Below the pieces are notes generated by a model. That model worked only from the letters and a program-made list of their open reading frames with translations, ran no database searches and was not told the origin of the DNA. From Sphingobacteriaceae bacterium (GTDB lineage Bacteria; Bacteroidota; Bacteroidia; Sphingobacteriales; Sphingobacteriaceae), in contig CANHHZ010000099.1 of assembly GCA_947460275.1 (NCBI GenBank), positions 1 through 7,181 on the forward strand: DNA of 7,181 nt. The letters are read 5' to 3'. Positions 4,859 to 7,181 of this stretch are shown in pieces. The translations under genes and the position numbers were made by a program. The first letter of the stretch is position 1; each line of letters opens with the position of its first letter.

Positions 4859-5134
4859 GTTTTGTTAATCAGTATTTGCCGAAAGAAACGACAAAGCCTG
4901 CTTACCGCAGAAAGGCAATCTTAACCCCAGCTTTTTCTTCTTTTCGAAAATCAAAGTCAGTATTTCTTGGCGGCTCTAGCCCTGCTTTGTGTTACAAGTT
5001 TTTTGTGAATTTAACCCTCAACCCTAATCTTAACTAAACAAAAAAGCTTTCCACGCCAATCAGGTTTAATTTTTAAGGTCAGTTTTTCATCGTTACCATA
5101 TACAATACGCCTAAAAATTACGTTTATAAATCAG
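4859..5134. other. Gene-free spacer downstream of ahcY
   Basis: A plus-strand frame of 67 codons overlaps the terminator and this spacer, but its start lies inside the terminator stem and its product resembles no protein family I know. The stretch contains a small hairpin (CTGC/GCAG around TTACC, 4898-4910), the 8-mer CAGTATTT twice (4870-4877 and 4958-4965), and a distant inverted repeat ACAAAGC (4891-4897) with GCTTTGT (4984-4990). This patchwork fits a degenerate dispersed intergenic repeat better than a gene. Confidence 0.4.
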
Positions 5135-5142
5135 TACTTTTG
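5135..5142 (+). promoter_or_regulatory. Putative -7 promoter element of the small exported protein gene
   Basis: TACTTTTG matches TAnnTTTG. The start codon at 5159 is 16 bases downstream, so the leader would be only about 10-12 bases. No clear -33 element is visible. Confidence 0.55.
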
Positions 5143-5158
5143 AACAAATTAAAATTGC

Positions 5159-5512
5159 ATGAAAAAATTAATCTTTAGCCTTTGTATTGGCTTCATCAGC
5201 TTTGCGGCAAATGCACAAAATACCAACCAAAAAAACGAAACAAACGCAACCGAAACAAAACAAATTAAAAATCAAACTGTAGAAATAGCCTGTGGCGAAT
5301 GTCAATTTAAAATGAAGGGGAAAAGCTGCGATTTAGCAGTTAAAATAGATGGAAAAACTTATTTTGTAGATGGAAAAGGAATCGATGATTTTGGCGATGC
5401 ACATAACGAACATGGTTTTTGCAATGCCATTAGCAAAGCAGAAATTACAGGCCAAATTTTAAACAACCGCTTTAAAGCAAGCACAATCAAATTGTTGCCA
5501 AAAAACAAATAA
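5159..5512 (+). CDS. Small exported cysteine-containing protein, DUF6370-like
   Basis: A 117-residue protein of unknown function. Residues 1-19 form a signal peptide (MKK, a hydrophobic core, then AANA before Gln20), so it should be exported to the periplasm. There is no lipobox, and Cys9 is inside the hydrophobic core. Residues 20-40 are an Asn/Thr/Lys-rich linker. The folded part (41-112) carries Cys45-Gly-Glu-Cys48, Cys57 and Cys88. It also has the stretches CDLAVKIDGKTYFVDG and DDFGDAHNEHGFCNAISKAEITGQ, with His82 and His85. This layout matches what I remember of the DUF6370 family, where the same four cysteines and GDAH recur. Disulfides or metal binding are possible but unproven. It is not obviously linked to its neighbours, although pdxJ follows 54 bases later on the same strand. 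Confidence 0.85.
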   Translation: MKKLIFSLCIGFISFAANAQNTNQKNETNATETKQIKNQTVEIACGECQFKMKGKSCDLAVKIDGKTYFVDGKGIDDFGDAHNEHGFCNAISKAEITGQILNNRFKASTIKLLPKNK

Positions 5513-5530
5513 TTGAGTTCATACTTTGAT

Positions 5531-5554
5531 CTTTAAGCTTTGGGCTTAAAGCCC
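5531..5554. promoter_or_regulatory. Overlapping inverted repeats in front of pdxJ
   Basis: CTTTAAGC (5531-5538) pairs with GCTTAAAG (5544-5551) around five bases. GGGCTT (5542-5547) also pairs with AAGCCC (5549-5554) around one base. The two symmetries overlap and directly abut the -7 box. They could be a weak terminator of the preceding gene, an operator of pdxJ, or both. Confidence 0.45.
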
Positions 5555-5562
5555 TATCTTTG
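5555..5562 (+). promoter_or_regulatory. Putative -7 promoter element of pdxJ, four bases from the start codon
   Basis: TATCTTTG matches TAnnTTTG and is followed by CAAC and then the ATG at 5567. Transcription would begin at or within a few bases of the start codon, implying a leaderless or nearly leaderless pdxJ mRNA. TTTG occurs at 5525-5528 and 5539-5542, but neither spacing is standard for a -33 element. Confidence 0.6.
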
Positions 5563-5566
5563 CAAC

Positions 5567-6292
5567 ATGACAAAACTATCGGTCAACATTAATAAAATTG
5601 CCACACTACGCAACAGCCGAGGTGGCAACAACCCCAATTTGGTAAACGTTGCTTTAGATTGTGAACGTTTTGGTGCCCAGGGCATTACCGTACACCCCCG
5701 CCCCGACGAGAGACATATCCGCTACCAAGACGCCTTTGATTTAAAAGCGGTAATTGCTACAGAATTTAACATAGAAGGCAACTGCAAAGAGCAAAAATTT
5801 ATAGACCTTGTTTTGGCCAACAAACCCGCACAAGTAACTTTAGTGCCAGATGCACTAGGGCAAATTACCTCAAACCATGGCTGGGATACTATTAAAGGAC
5901 AAGCCTACCTCAAAGAAATGGTAGATTTGTTTAAAAATGCGGGCATCAGGGTGTCTATTTTTGTAGATCCAATTGTAGAAATGATTGAAGGCGCCGCAAA
6001 AACTGGCACCAACCGCATTGAATTGTATACCGAAGATTACGCAAAAAACTTTCACAGTAATAAAGAAAAAGCAATTGTCCCTTACGTTACTGCAGCTAAG
6101 AAAGCAAACGAATTGGGCTTGGGCATTAACGCCGGGCATGATTTAGATTTAGAAAATCTGCACTATTTTTCGCAAAATATTCCAAATTTGCTAGAAGTTT
6201 CTATCGGCCACGCCTTAATCTGCGATGCTTTGTATCTAGGTTTAGAAAACACCATTCAACTTTATTTAAAACAGTTAAATACCCATCCCTAA
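5567..6292 (+). CDS. pdxJ: Pyridoxine 5'-phosphate synthase
   Basis: The enzyme closes the ring of vitamin B6 from 1-deoxyxylulose 5-phosphate and 3-amino-2-oxopropyl phosphate, the last ring-forming step of the DXP-dependent route. From the ATG at 5567 the protein has 241 residues, the normal length. Motifs run in family order: SVNINKIATLRNSRGG (5-20), GITVHPRPDERHI (39-51, with His43 and Arg45), Glu70 in FNIEGN, TLVPDALGQITSNHGWD (91-107), FVDP (132-135), IELYTE (151-156), GLGINAGHDLDLENL (184-198, with His191) and SIGHALICDALYLGL near the end. Glu70 and His191 match the catalytic Glu72 and His193 of the E. coli enzyme. An in-frame start at 5540 would add nine residues, but it lies upstream of the promoter box and the extension is not conserved. 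The last codons and stop fall inside a REP-like repeat. Confidence 0.97.
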   Translation: MTKLSVNINKIATLRNSRGGNNPNLVNVALDCERFGAQGITVHPRPDERHIRYQDAFDLKAVIATEFNIEGNCKEQKFIDLVLANKPAQVTLVPDALGQITSNHGWDTIKGQAYLKEMVDLFKNAGIRVSIFVDPIVEMIEGAAKTGTNRIELYTEDYAKNFHSNKEKAIVPYVTAAKKANELGLGINAGHDLDLENLHYFSQNIPNLLEVSIGHALICDALYLGLENTIQLYLKQLNTHP

Positions 6293-6310
6293 ATCCCCTA
6301 AAGGGCACTT
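6282..6310. repeat. REP-like element overlapping the pdxJ stop codon
   Basis: The stretch reads cccatccctaaatcccc, then taaagggcactt, with CCC/GGG symmetry around CTAAA. It resembles a C-rich dispersed repeat that I recall from Bacteroidota intergenic regions. It supplies the last residues of PdxJ (Thr-His-Pro) and its TAA. The family assignment is from memory and unverified. Confidence 0.45.
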
Positions 6311-6344
6311 AAAACTTAAAACCTAACACTTACAACTTCAAAAT

Positions 6345-7181
6345 ATGCTCAAAGGAGTGATCCTCGTTCTTTTTGGTGCCTGTAGTTTCGGCATCCTTTC
6401 TACTTTTGTAAAACTGGCTTACGTCGATGGCTATTCGCTCAGCGACGTTACTGGAACTCAAGCGTTTTTTGGCGCAATTATTTTATGGTTGTGCTATTTT
6501 ATTCAAACTAAAACTAGAAAACCTTTAGTGGTTAAAACCATTAGCCCTTGGTACATATTATTGGTAGCCGGCTCATTTACTGGTTTGGTAAGTATGTTTT
6601 ATTACCAATGCGTAAAACTAGTTCCAGCATCATTGGCTATTATTTTGTTAATGCAATTTGTGTGGATTAGCGTTTTGCTAGAGCTTTTCATCTACAAGAA
6701 AAAACCAACTAAGTTACAATTGCTAGCCGTATTTTTTGTATTGGCAGGCACAGTTTTAGCCAGTGGCTTTACCACACAAAACTTTAGTGAAATCAACATA
6801 AAGGGCATTGTTTTTGGCATGTTAGCAGCACTCTGCTATGCCATTTTTTTAATGTTAAACGGCAAGTTAGGCAACGATTATCCACCACTTAAAAAAAGTG
6901 CATTGATGATAACTGGTGCTTGCATTTTAATTTTTATTGCGCTACCCCCTCAGTTTTTAACAAATGGGGCCTTAGGCGGAAGCCTTTTTAAATGGGGGAT
7001 AATTTTAGCTGTGTTTGGAACAGTTATCCCTCCTATTTGTTTTTCAAATGGCATTCCAAAAGCGGGTTTAACCTTAAGTTCAATTTTAAGTTCGGTAGAA
7101 CTGCCTGTGGCGGTAATGATGTCGAGCTTAGTTTTACACGAACAAGTAAACTTTACAAGGTGGATGGGTGTTTTAATTATA
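6345..7181 (+). CDS. EamA-family (drug/metabolite transporter) permease, 3' end outside window
   Basis: An open frame starts at ATG 6345 (MLKGVILVLFGACSFGILST) and runs without a stop to the window edge, giving 279 residues. It is very hydrophobic, with about nine transmembrane stretches visible and one or so probably still to come. It has the two-repeat EamA (DUF6, RhaT-like) layout. The first repeat spans roughly residues 1-140. The second begins near INIKGIVFGMLAALCYAIFLMLNG and includes SSILSSVELPVAVMMSSLVLHEQVNFTRWMGVLII. That segment is the typical family ending, with a Glu in the penultimate helix and the L.HE turn. It is an inner-membrane exporter or importer of small metabolites; the substrate cannot be read from sequence. 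The gap from pdxJ is 52 bases and I see no promoter box, so read-through from pdxJ is plausible. Confidence 0.9.
   Translation, partial: MLKGVILVLFGACSFGILSTFVKLAYVDGYSLSDVTGTQAFFGAIILWLCYFIQTKTRKPLVVKTISPWYILLVAGSFTGLVSMFYYQCVKLVPASLAIILLMQFVWISVLLELFIYKKKPTKLQLLAVFFVLAGTVLASGFTTQNFSEINIKGIVFGMLAALCYAIFLMLNGKLGNDYPPLKKSALMITGACILIFIALPPQFLTNGALGGSLFKWGIILAVFGTVIPPICFSNGIPKAGLTLSSILSSVELPVAVMMSSLVLHEQVNFTRWMGVLII

Noticed and set aside
4834..5037. Open frame of 67 codons after ahcY as a possible small protein
   Set aside because: Its start lies within the terminator stem, the composition is not protein-like, and no promoter or family feature supports it.
5540..5566. Upstream start adding nine residues to PdxJ
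   Set aside because: The extension covers the TATCTTTG promoter box and inverted repeats, and the family N-terminus begins at the ATG at 5567.

Overview
The window looks like chromosomal DNA of a member of the Bacteroidota, probably a Sphingobacteriales- or Cytophagales-type aquatic or soil bacterium. The reasons are the AT-rich composition, the near absence of Shine-Dalgarno sequences, several copies of the Bacteroidota -7 promoter element TAnnTTTG (TATCTTTG or TACTTTTG), and the style of the gene products. The assignment below order level is inference.

Layout. The window opens inside the 3' end of a diadenylate cyclase gene (dacA, + strand). A short intergenic palindrome separates it from a convergent bacilliredoxin-type gene (- strand, CGC motif). 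A gene-free stretch of about 490 bases follows, rich in palindromes and repeats. It leads into a microbial rhodopsin gene (1320-2039) that ends at a perfect 30-base palindromic terminator. Next comes a Brp/Blh-type beta-carotene 15,15'-dioxygenase gene (2259-3173). After a further gap of about 300 bases comes adenosylhomocysteinase (ahcY, 3472-4788) with its own promoter-like box, leader hairpin and strong terminator. A second gap of about 370 bases precedes a small exported cysteine-containing protein resembling the DUF6370 family. Then come pdxJ (pyridoxine 5'-phosphate synthase), whose promoter box lies only four bases from its start codon, and the 5' part of an EamA-type drug/metabolite transporter that runs off the window.

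How the genes work together. The clear functional unit is the rhodopsin plus Blh pair. Blh would cleave beta-carotene into two retinals, and the rhodopsin binds retinal at Lys224. Its Asp81/Thr85/Glu92 (DTE) set and His59 mark an outward proton pump, and Met89 at the tuning site suggests green absorption. A glycine at position 136 in helix E aligns (from memory) with the fenestration glycine that lets xanthorhodopsin-type pumps take light energy from a carotenoid antenna. This is the most interesting testable feature here. No carotenoid biosynthesis genes are in the window, so beta-carotene would have to be made from genes elsewhere. The other genes are housekeeping (c-di-AMP, thiol redox, methyl cycle, vitamin B6) and appear to be separate transcription units.

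Apart from the rhodopsin question, the unexplained material is non-coding: an elaborate upstream region of the rhodopsin gene, a structured spacer between rhodopsin and blh, inverted repeats in the ahcY leader, and three palindromic elements that abut or overlap stop codons. I see no tRNA, rRNA, CRISPR array, insertion sequence or phage gene.
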